Assembly (NCBI GenBank): GCA_963725325.1
Contig: CAVRYF010000014.1
Coordinates: 1-64,000, forward strand
From: DATBJJ01 sp963725325
GTDB lineage: Bacteria; Acidobacteriota; Vicinamibacteria; Vicinamibacterales; 2-12-FULL-66-21
Reading direction: 5' to 3'
DNA: 64,000 nucleotides
The translations under genes were made by a program, and so were the position numbers. Numbering within the stretch: position 1 is the stretch's first letter; each line of letters opens with the position of its first letter. Positions 17,209-27,200 of the stretch are shown piece by piece. A model generated the notes under the pieces. It saw nothing but the letters and a program-made list of their open reading frames with translations. It did not search any database and was not told the DNA's origin.

Positions 17209-17425
17209 CGACGTTACGTTGACGTTCGCGGGCAATCGTGCTCCATGGGGCGGTCGCGCCTCGTTCACGGGTTCGTCGGGGAGGCGGCGACGCCGCGACT
17301 GCAGACCAAGGGCCACGTGCCCAGCATGCGTCAGTCTCCATGAACGCTTGATGACAACCGGAGATTGGCCGGGCGCACGGGGGTGCGAGTTGACAGCGCC
17401 GTGGCATTCGGAGAGTCTGGCATCA

Positions 17426-18787
17426 GTGACCTGGTCCATCCGTGCGCGACTGACAGCGTGGTATAGCGCCGTGGTCGTGATCGTGCTCGTCGTGGGCGCG
17501 ATCGCCGTGGCGATCGTCCAGGCGCGGCTCGGTCTCGAGCGGCTGGACGGCGAGCTGGAGCGGCTGATGCTGACGCTCGAAGGCGTGATGCGGACCGAGT
17601 TCAACCTCGGCGACAGTCTGGAGGCTGCAGCCGCTGAAGCCAGCACCGAAGTCGTCGCTCCCGATCGGACGCTGATCCTCGCGCGCGCGGACGGCACACC
17701 GCTGGCGACCTGGGGCCTCCCGCTGCCGGTGTCATGGCACCCGCCAGCGGTGCCGTCGATCACGATCGAGAGCATCGTGCTCGATGCGACCCACCACGTG
17801 CGGATGCGCAGCCGTCCGGTCGAGTACAAGGGACACCGCTACTTCGCCACGGTGCTGGCGCCACTCAACGGCCTCGAGCGTGAACGCGCCGAGCTCCTGC
17901 TCGCGCTGACGGCCGGCGTTCTCGTCGCGATGGGGGTAGCGGCTGTTGGCGGGTGGATTGTCGGCCGGCAAACGCTCCAGCCGCTCAGCGACATGGCGAC
18001 GCAGGCCACGGGGATTACGGAACGCAACCTGTCCGAGCGGCTGAGCACGCCGCACAAAGACGACGAGCTCGGGCGCGTCGCAACGGCGTTCAACGCCGTG
18101 CTCGACCGGCTCGCCACGGCCCTCCACGCGCAGCGTCAATTCATGGCCGACGCGTCACACCAGGTCCGCACGCCGGTCTCGGTCGTGCACACGACCGCGC
18201 AGGTCATGCTGGCGCGCGACACGAGGCCCGAACAGGATTACCGGGAAGCCATGACCATCGTCGGTGAACAATCGGCGCGCCTCAGGCGTCTCGTCGACGC
18301 GATGTTCCTGCTGTCCCGCGCCGAGGCGCAAGGCATTCCCCTCGTGCGCGAGCCGTTGTACCTGGACGAGCTGGTCGCGGAGTGCGCACGAGCGCTACGG
18401 GTCGTGGCCGGCGAACGGGGCGTCCGCGTCGCGACGAGCGGCGACACCGAAGTGGCGCTGACGGGCGATGACACGCTTCTCCGGCAGATGGTGGGTAACC
18501 TCCTCGACAACGCGATCCGGCACGCGCGGCCGGCGGGTTCGGTCTCGGCCACCGTCGAGCGCAACGGATCGATGGCCGTAGTCCGCGTCACGGACGACGG
18601 CCCCGGCGTGCCGGCCGATCAGCGCGAGCGGGTGTTTGAGCGGTTCGTCCAGCTGGATTCGAGCACCGGCGGCGCCGGCCTCGGCCTGCCGATCGCGCGA
18701 TGGATCGCCGAAGCGCACGGCGGACATCTCGTGCTCGAGACGACCGGGACGAGCGGCGCCACGTTCGCGGCCACGCTTCCGCTGTAG
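17426..18787 (+). CDS. HAMP-domain sensor histidine kinase (orphan)
   Basis: A 453-aa membrane kinase. A transmembrane helix lies near residues 9-31 (AVVVIVLVVGAIAVAIVQ), then an extracytoplasmic sensor region of about 120 residues, a second helix near 155-180, a HAMP linker, and a HisKA domain with QFMADASHQVRTPVSVVHT (His245). The ATPase domain shows GNLLDNAIRHA, DDGPGVP and GGAGLGLPIARWI. The GTG start is preceded by GGAGAG at a suitable distance; longer starts reach back over the divergent methyltransferase gene. No response regulator is adjacent, so it is an orphan or its partner lies elsewhere. The signal is unknown. Confidence 0.88.
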   Translation: MTWSIRARLTAWYSAVVVIVLVVGAIAVAIVQARLGLERLDGELERLMLTLEGVMRTEFNLGDSLEAAAAEASTEVVAPDRTLILARADGTPLATWGLPLPVSWHPPAVPSITIESIVLDATHHVRMRSRPVEYKGHRYFATVLAPLNGLERERAELLLALTAGVLVAMGVAAVGGWIVGRQTLQPLSDMATQATGITERNLSERLSTPHKDDELGRVATAFNAVLDRLATALHAQRQFMADASHQVRTPVSVVHTTAQVMLARDTRPEQDYREAMTIVGEQSARLRRLVDAMFLLSRAEAQGIPLVREPLYLDELVAECARALRVVAGERGVRVATSGDTEVALTGDDTLLRQMVGNLLDNAIRHARPAGSVSATVERNGSMAVVRVTDDGPGVPADQRERVFERFVQLDSSTGGAGLGLPIARWIAEAHGGHLVLETTGTSGATFAATLPL

Positions 18788-18800
18788 CGAGCAGTCCGCG

Positions 18801-19070
18801 CTACCGCGCGTACCGCTCGGCGGCGCGGGCTCTGGCGCGCGCTGCCCACTCCTCGCGGTCGCGGGGCGCGGCCGAAGTCACAAGCGAATCGATCAACCGG
18901 CGCGCGACGGCCGCCACTTCGTCGACCGCGCCATCGAAGGCTGCCTCGTTGGCCTGCGACGGCTTCGTGAAGCCCGAGAGCTTTCGAACGAACTGAACCG
19001 ATGCCGCGCGGATCTCCTCGTCGGTGGCCGGCGGATCGAAGTTGAACAGCGTGCGAATGTTTCGGCACAT
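18801..19070 (-). CDS. DUF2277 domain-containing protein
   Basis: An 89-aa protein with the DUF2277 pattern from end to end: MCRNIRTLFNFDPPATDEEI, then RAASVQFVRKLSGFTKPSQANEAAF and the basic Ala/Arg-rich tail. Function is unknown. It is convergent with the sensor kinase gene, with 13 bp between stop codons. The conserved start MCRNI fixes the N-terminus. Confidence 0.9.
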   Translation of the reverse strand: MCRNIRTLFNFDPPATDEEIRAASVQFVRKLSGFTKPSQANEAAFDGAVDEVAAVARRLIDSLVTSAAPRDREEWAARARARAAERYAR

Positions 19071-19093
19071 TGTTCAATTCTAAGATCAATCGC

Positions 19094-19116
19094 GCCTGAG
19101 CCCTGAGCCCTGAGCC
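19094..19116. repeat. Single word-repeat arm A2 (CCTGAGC family)
   Basis: Three tandem CCTGAGC-type words lie between the divergent DUF2277 and DUF418 genes. Only one arm is present, so no hairpin forms. It shares its word with elements A1, A3 and A5. Confidence 0.5.
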
Positions 19117-19145
19117 AACTCCCGAGCGGATAGAATCCCTGTCAC

Positions 19146-20528
19146 ATGCCAACCACGACTCCGAGCGCATCTCCCACGCTCGACGCTCGACCGACATCTG
19201 ACAGCGAGCGCCTGGACCTCCTCGACGCCATGCGCGGGTTCGCACTGGGGGGCATCTTTCTGCTGAACCTCGCCTCGTTCAGCGGGTTTGCGTTCATGAC
19301 GCCCGAAATGATGGCGGCGTCGCCGACGGCAGGACTGGACCTGCCGGTCGCGGGGCTGACGATCTGGCTCGGCTACGGCAAGTTCTACTCGCTCTTCTCG
19401 TTGCTGTTCGGCATCGGCTTCTCGCTCCAGCTGGCGGCGGCCGGACGGCGAGGAGACGCGCAGCTGCGCATCTTCCGTCGACGCCTGCTCGTGCTCCTGG
19501 CCATCGGCGCGGTGCACCTGTACTTCTGGGAAGGGGACATCCTGTTCCTCTACGCCCTCATCGGTTTCGTCCTGATTCCCTTCCGGCGCATCTCGGATAC
19601 GGCCCTGCTGCGCACCGCGGCGGCGCTCATCCTCGCGCCGGTCGCGCTCGAAGCGCTCATCGTCGCCACCCGTGGCGTGCTGGATCCCGGAGCGCCGTTT
19701 GTTCGCGGCGGAGAAGCCGTGCTGGTCGCGACGGGTTTTCCGGCGGACTCGCTGCCCTATCCCGTGCTGCGTGATGCCGGCTGGGCCGAGTACCTGCGGT
19801 TCCAGGTGAGCGGCGTGTTCTTTCGATACGCGGATCTGCTGAGCACGGGCCGGCCGTTCAAGGTGCTCGGAATGTTCCTGATCGGCCTGTGGGTGGGACG
19901 CTCGGGCATGCTCGGCGACGCCACACCGTGGCTGCCAACGCTGCGTCGTGTCCGCACGTGGTGTTTCGCCGTGGGACTACCGGCCGCAGCCATGCAGGCG
20001 ATGCTGATGCTGGGCGGATCATCGTCGAACCCGTGGCTGAAGGTCGCCGAAGCCGGCGCCTACGCGCTCGGCGTCGCGCCGCTGGCGCTCGCTTACGCGT
20101 CGACGTTCGTGATCCTCTGGCAATCCGAGGCGTGGCGCGCACGCCTCGGACGCCTCGCGCCGGCGGGACGCATGGCCCTGACCAACTACCTGACGCACAC
20201 CGTCGTCGGACTCGCGGTGTTCTATGGGATTGGATTCGGATTGATGGGCCGGATCGGTCCGGTGTGGTGGCCGATCATGGTCGTCGCGATGATTTCGGTG
20301 CAGGTGACGTTCTGCCAGTGGTGGCTTGGGCGCTTCTCTTTCGGCCCGATGGAATGGATCTGGCGGCAGGCGACGTATGGGCGGCGGTTGCCGATACGGC
20401 GGGGGGGATTACGTTCGCTTCCAGCTTCCCGCTTCCCGCTTCCGGCTAAACCATTCAGATCCAGGCGCGACTTTGCCTCGATGCTTTGGCCGGAAGCTGG
20501 GAGCTGGGAGCCGGAAGCACGAAGCTAA
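19146..20528 (+). CDS. DUF418 domain-containing membrane protein (YeiB-like)
   Basis: A 460-aa polytopic protein with about ten hydrophobic segments. The N-terminal SERLDLLDAMRGFALGGIFL and LFSLLFGIGFSLQ are hallmarks of the YeiB/DUF418 family, and the C-terminal TNYLTHTVVGLAVFYGIGFG and PMEWIWRQATYGRRLP belong to DUF418. Members are proposed transporters without a proven substrate. The natural protein should end soon after RRLPI; the last 36 or so residues (from SLPASRFPLPAKPF onward) are encoded by a word-repeat hairpin (20419-20525), so the C-terminus is repeat-derived. Confidence 0.9.
   Translation: MPTTTPSASPTLDARPTSDSERLDLLDAMRGFALGGIFLLNLASFSGFAFMTPEMMAASPTAGLDLPVAGLTIWLGYGKFYSLFSLLFGIGFSLQLAAAGRRGDAQLRIFRRRLLVLLAIGAVHLYFWEGDILFLYALIGFVLIPFRRISDTALLRTAAALILAPVALEALIVATRGVLDPGAPFVRGGEAVLVATGFPADSLPYPVLRDAGWAEYLRFQVSGVFFRYADLLSTGRPFKVLGMFLIGLWVGRSGMLGDATPWLPTLRRVRTWCFAVGLPAAAMQAMLMLGGSSSNPWLKVAEAGAYALGVAPLALAYASTFVILWQSEAWRARLGRLAPAGRMALTNYLTHTVVGLAVFYGIGFGLMGRIGPVWWPIMVVAMISVQVTFCQWWLGRFSFGPMEWIWRQATYGRRLPIRRGGLRSLPASRFPLPAKPFRSRRDFASMLWPEAGSWEPEARS
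20419..20525. repeat. Word-repeat hairpin C1 (CAGCTTCC family), inside a gene end
   Basis: The left arm CTTCCAGCTTCCCGCTTCCC with CGCTTCCGGC pairs with GCCGGAAGCTGGGAGCTGGG and AGCCGGAAGC. The spacer contains CCATTCAGATCC, also present in element A3. The element spans the 3' ends of the two convergent genes, whose stop codons overlap at its right edge. Confidence 0.7.
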
Positions 20529-20845
20529 ATGAGCGGCTTCAACTCCCACTCGGGATCTTCCGCCAGCGCGCCGTATTCTTCGGCGGTAATCGAGCGCTCG
20601 GCATACTGACACGACAGCACGAAGAGCTCCCGGCTCTCGTGCCAGTCGGCACGCACGACTCTCGCTGGCAGCGTCTTACCGGAGCGCGTGGTCAATTCCA
20701 GTGTCTCGTCGGGCTTGGGAATCGACGGCACCTGGATCATCTTCCTGAACCGGACATTGGCGTGGTCGATGGGATAGCCGTTCTCATCGAGGGCACGGAC
20801 CTTCATGTTCGGCACGCGCAGACTGACTTCAACTTCCCTGGACAT
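20525..20845 (-). CDS. Uncharacterised 106-aa protein
   Basis: A 106-aa protein that I do not recognise. It opens MSREVEVSLRVPNMKVRALD and includes RFRKMIQVPSIPKPDETLEL, SGKTLPARVVRADWHESREL and a Cys in FVLSCQYAERSIT. It looks like an all-beta fold with a short helix at the end (TAEEYGALAEDP). No signal peptide or membrane helix is seen. It is convergent with DUF418; its stop codon shares bases with that of DUF418. Coherent translation and low Arg bias support it as a real gene. Confidence 0.7.
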   Translation of the reverse strand: MSREVEVSLRVPNMKVRALDENGYPIDHANVRFRKMIQVPSIPKPDETLELTTRSGKTLPARVVRADWHESRELFVLSCQYAERSITAEEYGALAEDPEWELKPLI

Positions 20846-20889
20846 AGTGAAATATCTCGATATCTTCTCGTGGTCGCCGGTCTGGCTGT

Positions 20890-22812
20890 CTAGCGCAGGC
20901 CTGCCGCCCGGCCCTTGAGCGTGCTTGCGAGAGCGCGCAGGCGCTGGGCATCGCGCCCGCTGGCCCCGGCGGCGTCGCCCTCGAGCGCAGTGGCCAGCGA
21001 CTCGAGCTGCTTCTGCGCGTCCGCCGCACCCTTGTCGCGCCCCGAGTGGAGCCCATCGACGATCGCGAGCGCGCCGGTGACCGCGCCAGCTCGCCCGGGC
21101 TCAATGCCCTTGCTCCTCGTCAGCTGATCGACGTACGCACGCGCGACCACGGAGCTCGCCGGCCAGGTCACCTTCGGCTGCTGCTGCGCGTTGAACTCGC
21201 TCGCCTTGACGAGCAGCGCCGCGTCAATCTCGTTCTGCGACAGGAACGCGCTCGGCGTCAGCTTGAAGACGTCGACGCCCCTGGCAATCTCGGTTCCATA
21301 GACGTAGCCGTTGTACCAGTAAGTCGACCAGTATCCGCCGGTGATGAGGTTTTTCGCGTCGAGCGGACCGCGATCGAAAAACGCGATCTCGACCGGCTTG
21401 GCCGAATCCGTGAAGTCGAATACCGAGACGCCGCCCTGGTACCACGCCTGGACCATGATGTCGCGGCCGGGGACCGGAATCAGCGAGCCGTTGTGGGCGA
21501 CGCAGTTTTCCTGGTCGGTCTGCGGCGCCGGCATCTTGTAGTAGCCGCCGAACTTCAACTTCCGATCCACGATGTCGAAGATGGCGTCGGCGCCCCAGTT
21601 CGGGAGATCCGTCGCACGGCAGCGCGGACGCGTGCCGCCGCCCCACTCGTCGGTAAAGAGCACCTTCGAACCATCGTTGTTGAAGGTCGCCGAGTGCCAG
21701 TAGGCGAAGTTCTTGTCCATCACGTGATCGAGGCGCGTCGGCTTCACCGGATCCGAGATGTCGAGGAGGATACCGTTCCCCGAACAGGCGCCAGCGGCCA
21801 GGCCCACGTCCGGAAAGACGGTGATGTCGTGGCACTGATTGGTGACCGACGTCTTCTGCGTACCGGGTCCGTGGTCGCCGCCGGGCCAGAGCCCCGAGAT
21901 CGCGCCGCTCGACGGGTCGGCAAAGATGCGCGGGCGGCTGACGATGCGGGCTTTCTCCGGGGCGGCGATCGGGATCTGGATGACGTCGATGCTGAAGAGC
22001 GCCGTGTTCGGATCGTCCTTCGGGTCCGCGCCGGAACAGCCAGACAGCTCTTCGGCGGCTCTGACCGTGCCCGTGCCGGATCCGTAAACGTACAGGTTCG
22101 CCTTGTCGTTCGGGTTCGTCACGAGCGTGTGCGTGTGCGAGCCGCGGCACGTCTGCACCGCGGCCACCTGTTTCGGCTTCTTCACGTCGGTGATGTCGAA
22201 GATACGGACGCCGCGAAACCGCTCCGCGCTGACCGCCGGCTCCACGCCCTCGGTCCCGCAGTCGAGCCGCCCGCGTGTCTGCTCGACCGACATCACGAGC
22301 AGGTTGCCGTGGACCGAGACGTCACCCTGCCCGCCGGGGCAGACGATCGAAGCGAGCAGCTTCGGCTTCCTCGGGTCGGCCAGATCGTAGACGTTGAAGC
22401 CATTGAAGTTGCCGATGAAGAGATGCTGCCCGCTGAACGCGAGGTCGGAGTTGGCGAAGTTCAATCCGCTCCCCCGCGGCGGCGCAGGAGGCGCGGGCGG
22501 CTTGGGGTTCTCCGGCTTGGCGTCAGGCTTGGCGTCCGGCTTCGAATCCGGCTTGGGCTCGCTTTCTGGCTCCGTCGGCTCGCCGGCCGGCATCTTTGGA
22601 TCGAAGAAGCCAGGCGGCTTCGGAAGGCTCGACACGAGCTCCATGTTGCGGGCGGCCTGCCCGGCGTCTTTCAACCCTGGCTTGAGGCCGACGCGGGGAT
22701 CGGTCGATGGCACGGTGGCCTGCGTCGCCGGCCGCTCCTGCGCGACGACCCCGGCACCGACCATCAGGAGGACCGCCCCCACACACCCAAACGCGGCCGC
22801 GACTGCCTTCAT
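20890..22812 (-). CDS. Exported LVIVD-repeat (beta-propeller) protein
   Basis: A 640-aa secreted protein. Residues 1-24 form a signal peptide (VGAVLLMVGAGVVAQ). A Pro/Lys-rich linker (PKPDSKPDAKPDAKPENPKP, about 90-125) precedes a long propeller-like domain with repeats such as FNGFNVYDLADPRKPKLLAS, RIFDITDVKKPKQVA, GILLDISDPVKPTRLDHV and VSVFDFTDSAKPVEIAFFD, which match LVIVD repeats. The C-terminal 150 residues are Ala-rich and helical. The start overlaps the DUF305 stop as ATGA, so the two exported proteins are coupled and probably work together. Ligand unknown. Confidence 0.85.
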   Translation of the reverse strand: MKAVAAAFGCVGAVLLMVGAGVVAQERPATQATVPSTDPRVGLKPGLKDAGQAARNMELVSSLPKPPGFFDPKMPAGEPTEPESEPKPDSKPDAKPDAKPENPKPPAPPAPPRGSGLNFANSDLAFSGQHLFIGNFNGFNVYDLADPRKPKLLASIVCPGGQGDVSVHGNLLVMSVEQTRGRLDCGTEGVEPAVSAERFRGVRIFDITDVKKPKQVAAVQTCRGSHTHTLVTNPNDKANLYVYGSGTGTVRAAEELSGCSGADPKDDPNTALFSIDVIQIPIAAPEKARIVSRPRIFADPSSGAISGLWPGGDHGPGTQKTSVTNQCHDITVFPDVGLAAGACSGNGILLDISDPVKPTRLDHVMDKNFAYWHSATFNNDGSKVLFTDEWGGGTRPRCRATDLPNWGADAIFDIVDRKLKFGGYYKMPAPQTDQENCVAHNGSLIPVPGRDIMVQAWYQGGVSVFDFTDSAKPVEIAFFDRGPLDAKNLITGGYWSTYWYNGYVYGTEIARGVDVFKLTPSAFLSQNEIDAALLVKASEFNAQQQPKVTWPASSVVARAYVDQLTRSKGIEPGRAGAVTGALAIVDGLHSGRDKGAADAQKQLESLATALEGDAAGASGRDAQRLRALASTLKGRAAGLR

Positions 22813-23462
22813 CTCTCGAGCTCCTTCGACGTCATCAGCATTCCACGCATGCGGTCGATCTCCATACGCTGATCGGCGTCGACGTCCGACGCGAACGCAT
22901 AAATCTCGGATTCCTGCCCGGCGCCGGCGCTGGAATACAGCTCCTTCACCATTGTCAGTGCGCCCTCGTGATGCTTGATCATCAGCTCGAGGAACAGCCG
23001 ATCGAAGGCGTCCGCTCTGGCGTCCGCCAAGCGGCTCATCTCCCCGACGGTGAGCATTCCGGGCATGAGCGGCGCCCCCGGCGCGTGGTGCGCGTGCGGC
23101 CCCGGAACCTGCTGGCCTCGCGCCTCGAGCCAGCGCTGCATCATCTGGATCTCGTCGGCCTGCGAGACGTCGATGCGCTTTGCGAGCAGCCGCATGTCGT
23201 CCCGACGCGTCCGTTCGGGCAGGAGGGCGGCCATCTCGAGCGCCTGCGCGTGGTGACCGATCATACCCTGCATGAAGCGCACGTCGGTGGCCGTGAACTG
23301 GACGCGGGACAGATCCGTGGCTTTTTCTTGAGAAATCACACGAGTCGCCTGCCCCGGGGCGCCCGGCTGGACGATCTGCGGGCTGCCAGCCTGGGCCGTG
23401 CGACACGCGCCGGCGGATGCGGCAAGCAGAAAAACGAGCAGACCGTGTAGGGGGCGATTCAT
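22809..23462 (-). CDS. DUF305 domain lipoprotein
   Basis: A 217-aa predicted lipoprotein with signal peptide and lipobox (ASAGAC, about residue 20). The DUF305 core has two copies of its helical motif: FMQGMIGHHAQALEMAALLP (about 63-82) and RLFLELMIKHHEGALTMVKE (about 152-171), each with the M-I-x-H-H signature, plus DEIQMMQRWL. DUF305 proteins are often near copper or other metal-handling genes and the paired histidines could bind metal, but this is not proven. It is the first gene of a pair with the LVIVD protein. Confidence 0.9.
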   Translation of the reverse strand: MNRPLHGLLVFLLAASAGACRTAQAGSPQIVQPGAPGQATRVISQEKATDLSRVQFTATDVRFMQGMIGHHAQALEMAALLPERTRRDDMRLLAKRIDVSQADEIQMMQRWLEARGQQVPGPHAHHAPGAPLMPGMLTVGEMSRLADARADAFDRLFLELMIKHHEGALTMVKELYSSAGAGQESEIYAFASDVDADQRMEIDRMRGMLMTSKELER

Positions 23463-23570
23463 CAACTGGGCCTTGCGTCTCGTCCCTAGGATACATCCCG
23501 GAGTCGAGGTCTGCGGCATAATGCCGGCCGTGGGAGCGGCGCTGCGGCGCCGGGGCCCAGCTACGACCGT

Positions 23571-23647
23571 GTGATCCGCGTGATCCGCGTCCCGTGATGA
23601 TCCAAGTGATCCGCGTCCCGTAGCGATCTCCGCGATCCGCGTCCCGG
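23571..23647. repeat. Tandem word repeat G (GATCCGCGT)
   Basis: GTGATCCGCG and GATCCGCGTCCCG units repeat four or five times with small variations between the divergent DUF305 and VOC genes. Unlike the other families it lies 5' of genes and shows no matching inverted arm. Confidence 0.55.
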
Positions 23648-23680
23648 TTCAAATGCCGCAATCAGTGATGGAGGTGTGAC

Positions 23681-24079
23681 ATGCCGGCTGAGGAGACGCG
23701 TCAGTTGCTGCGCGGCGCGCCGTACTTCCCCGTCACCGACCTCGCGGCATCCGCCGAGCACTACGAGAAGGTCTTCGGCTTCCGCCGCGAGTATGTGGGC
23801 GGCACGCCGCCCGAGTTCGCGATCCTGAGCCGCGACGGCCTGCCCGTCATGCTGAAGCTGGTGCCGCCTTCGTCCAGACTCAGTCCCAACGAGCAACAGG
23901 GCGGCACGTGGGACGCCTTCTTCTGGGTCCGCGACGCTCGTGCGCTGCACACCGAGCTCCAAAAGAACGGCGCCGACATCGTCTACGGCCCGCTCGTGCA
24001 GCAGGCCTACAACATGGAGGAGTTCGCGGTCCGCGACCGGGACGGGTACGTCCTGGGGTTCGGGCAGGCGCTCGGCTAG
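23681..24079 (+). CDS. VOC/glyoxalase-family protein
   Basis: A 132-aa protein of the vicinal oxygen chelate fold. LRGAPYFPVTDLAASAEHYE is the typical first beta strand and helix, FAILSRDGLPVMLKL the second strand pair, WDAFFWVRDARALHTELQKN the third, and EFAVRDRDGYVLGFGQALG the end with the expected D-x-D-G-x-x-x-x-F motif. Bleomycin-resistance-like and glyoxalase-like functions cannot be separated by sequence. GGAGG lies a few bases before the start. The gene converges on the large TonB receptor across hairpin A3. Confidence 0.85.
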   Translation: MPAEETRQLLRGAPYFPVTDLAASAEHYEKVFGFRREYVGGTPPEFAILSRDGLPVMLKLVPPSSRLSPNEQQGGTWDAFFWVRDARALHTELQKNGADIVYGPLVQQAYNMEEFAVRDRDGYVLGFGQALG

Positions 24080-24097
24080 TGCGCTGGTGATGGCTCC

Positions 24098-24197
24098 GGG
24101 CTCAGGGCTCAGGGCTCAGGGCTCAGGCAAGAGCATTCAGATCCTAATCGAGCGACTGGGATCTGAATGCTCTTCCTTGAGCCCTGAGCCTTGAGCC
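24098..24197. repeat. Word-repeat hairpin A3 (GGGCTCA family)
   Basis: Four tandem GGGCTCA words form the left arm and CTTGAGCCCTGAGCC plus TTGAGCC the right arm. Inside the arms a second inverted pair, AAGAGCATTCAGATCC and GGATCTGAATGCTCTT, closes around a loop of about 12 bases. The total stem is about 40 bp. It fills the gap between two convergent genes. The inner pair recurs in element B (33585-33678) with different outer words. Confidence 0.8.
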
Positions 24198-24206
24198 ATC
24201 CGGCAC

Positions 24207-27200
24207 TCAGTTGAAGTTATACCGAAAGCTAATCATCAGCGTGTAGACGTCGGCGGCGAACGTCGTCGTCTGGAACGAAGCCGTCGGCAAGGCGTTGTTC
24301 ACGACCGCCATTCGGTAAGAAGCCCTGCCCTGCGCGTCGGCGGCCGGGTTGGTCAAGATCTGGTTCTGCACCAGGCGCTGCCCGACGCCCCAGTTGTGGT
24401 TCAACAGGTTGCCGAAGTTCGTGATGTCGAGGCGGATCTGGCCCGAGTGCTTCTGCCCCCCGAACACGTGGAAGATGTCCTGGCTGACGCTGAGGTCGAT
24501 GCGCTTCACCATCGGGAGAAACACGCCGCCGCGCTCGGCGTATTCGCCACGGTGCTTGCTCAGATAGCTGTCCTGCGCGATGTAGGCATCCCACGCCGCC
24601 GCCTGTTCGGCCGCGGTGAACACGCGGCCGCTCGGCGCGGTGAACTGCACGAAATTCATCTCCGACACATCCCGCGGAATGTAGATCAGGTCGTTGGTCG
24701 TCGCCGTATCGCCGTTCATGTCGCCCGAGAAGATGTAGCTGTTGTTGCCGTTGGTGCGCGCCTCCCAGAACGCCGACACTGTTGTCCCGCCCCAGCTGAA
24801 GTACTGCTTGGTGTACGACGCCGTGACGAACACGCGGTGTCCGGGGGAATTGCTCGAGAACGCCATGCCGGGATTGTTCGGATCTCCGCTCATCGCATTG
24901 CCGGTGAACGACCCGGACGCGATCGAGCCGGCGTCGATGGTGTTTCTGGACACGCCGTAGCTGTACGCGCCCTTGAAGGTGAAGCCGGACTGGAGGAGCT
25001 TCGCGACGCTGAACGCGGTATTCCACGAACGGCCGACGTTCTGGTTCTTCAGCACGATCGCGTTGGTAATCTGATTACCGGCGGCGTTATTGAGACGGCT
25101 GACGCACGGTCCCGCGGTGGCCGTCGCGCAGGACGTTCCCACCCACCGCGGACGAGTGTCGGCGCCGACGAAGGCCGACTGGGCGGCCGGCAGGTTCGCG
25201 TTGATGTAGTAGATGCCGTTCACGTCGCGGTTGTAGATGAACTCGGCGGTGCCAATCATCCCCCACGGCAGCTTCTGGTCGACGCCCGCGTTGCTGCGCC
25301 AGGTCTGGGGGAACGTGAAGTCCGGGTCGGTCACCGCCAGGTCCACGCTCGCCGCCGGCGCGCCGGTGACCGTCGCAGGCTTGTAGAAGTCGGGATTGGG
25401 GTTGAATGGCCGCGTCGTGACGTTATCGTCCTGAATGAAGCCGGTCAACATGCCCGTGTTGCCAATCTGGTTCGAGATCCACACGTAGGCGGGCTTGCCG
25501 GTGAAGACGCCCGTGCCACCGCGGATCTGCGTGCGCTGATCGCTCCCGAGATCCCAGTTGAAGCCGACGCGAGGCGACCACAACGCCTTCGGGTCGGGAA
25601 GTTTGCCGCTCTCGTACTGGACCGCTGCTCCGGTCTCGTCTCTGAACGTCAACGCGTCCACGTTGGGATTGTCATATCCCGTGTCGCCGAAGAAGGGAAC
25701 ATCCACTCGAAGACCGGCCGTCAGCGTCACGTTCGACTTCGGCCGCCACACGTCCTGCGCGTAGCCACCGCCGTACCAGACGCTCAGCGGTTGAACTGGC
25801 TTCTCCTGCCCTGGGATGTTCGTGTACCGGACCTGGAAGCGGCGCAGCGTCACGGGAGACGTCGTGCGGTTCGGGTTGGCCAGGTACCCGTTCAGATCCG
25901 AGTAGAAGTCGTTGAGCGAGTTGTAGACGTAGGCGCTCTGCTTGCCGGGGAAGAAGACGTTTTCCGAGTTGTACTTCTCGAGGCTTCCGCCGAAGGTCAG
26001 CGTGTGGCGGTTGCTGTACTTCGTGAAGCTGTCCTGCAGCTGGAAGGTGTTGTAGCGGAGCTCGTTGTTCGGCGTGAAAGGCTCGCTGCCGATGGACGTA
26101 TACGCCACGCCGGCGCCGTCGAGAATATCGACGAACGGAAAGAGCTTGCCGATGTCGCCGCGGCTCTCGTCATTGGTCGTGTAGCCGACCGTCAGGCTGT
26201 TCGACATGGTGGTGCCGATGGTCGAGTTCCACTCACCAATGCCCGATTTGTAGTTCTCCAGGATCGTGTAGTTGGAGTTCTTGAAGCCCAGGAAGGTCGT
26301 GTTGGTGCCAGAGCTGCGGCCGATGCCGAGCGACGACGAGGTGGACAGCAGCACGTCGGTGCTCGAATTCAGCTGACTGTAGCGGAAGCTGATCTTGTTG
26401 CTGTTGTTCAGGTTGTAGTCGGCCTTGACGAGGAACGGCTTGGCCGGCGTCAGCTTGTCGACGTTCTCGTACGGGCCCGTGTCGTACTGGAACGAGCCCG
26501 ACAGCAGACTGCTGATCGTGTTCATGTCGGACGCCAGCACGCGCGTGACGCTGCCCGCCGCGGCCTCGCCACCCGTGTTCGCCCTGAAGGTCGAGAGCGG
26601 CCGCGTGTCTTCCTGCTTCTCGTAGCTGCCGAACGCAAAGAGCCGGCTCTTGATGATCGGCCCGCCGGCCCACCCGCCGGTCGTGTCGGTGTTGAAAACG
26701 CCCGGGTTGAAGGCCAGGCCCCTCGCCTCGGTGCCGACGAACGACTCGTTGCGGAACCGGTGGTAGATAGAGGCGCTCAAGCGGTTGGTGCCGCTGCGCG
26801 TGACGGTGTTGACGCCGGCGCCGACGAAGTTGGCCTGCCGTACATCGAAAGGCGCGACACTCACCTGCACCTGCTCGATCGCTTCGAGCGAAATCGGCGC
26901 GACGCCCGTGCGATCACCCGGCTGTCCGCCGAGGCCGAACGAATTGTTGAAATACGAGCCATCCACCGTGATGTTGTTCATCCGGTTGTCCTGGCCCGCA
27001 AACGTGCCCGAGCCGCCGTACTGCGGCGTCAGTCGCGTGATGTCGTTGATGCGGCCGGACACGGTGGGCAGGATGGCAATTTCGTCCCGGGTGACCGAGG
27101 TGGCCGCTCCGGTGCGGGTCGAGCTGAACACGGGGCTCGTTTCGCCGGTGACGGTCACGGTCTCGGCAACGCTCGCGAGCGCGAGCGCGAACGAGACGTC

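Noticed and set aside
24098..24197. Simple Rho-independent terminators
   Set aside because: Stems are long and internally repetitive, with no T-run after either arm; a terminator-like role remains possible but the standard signature is missing.
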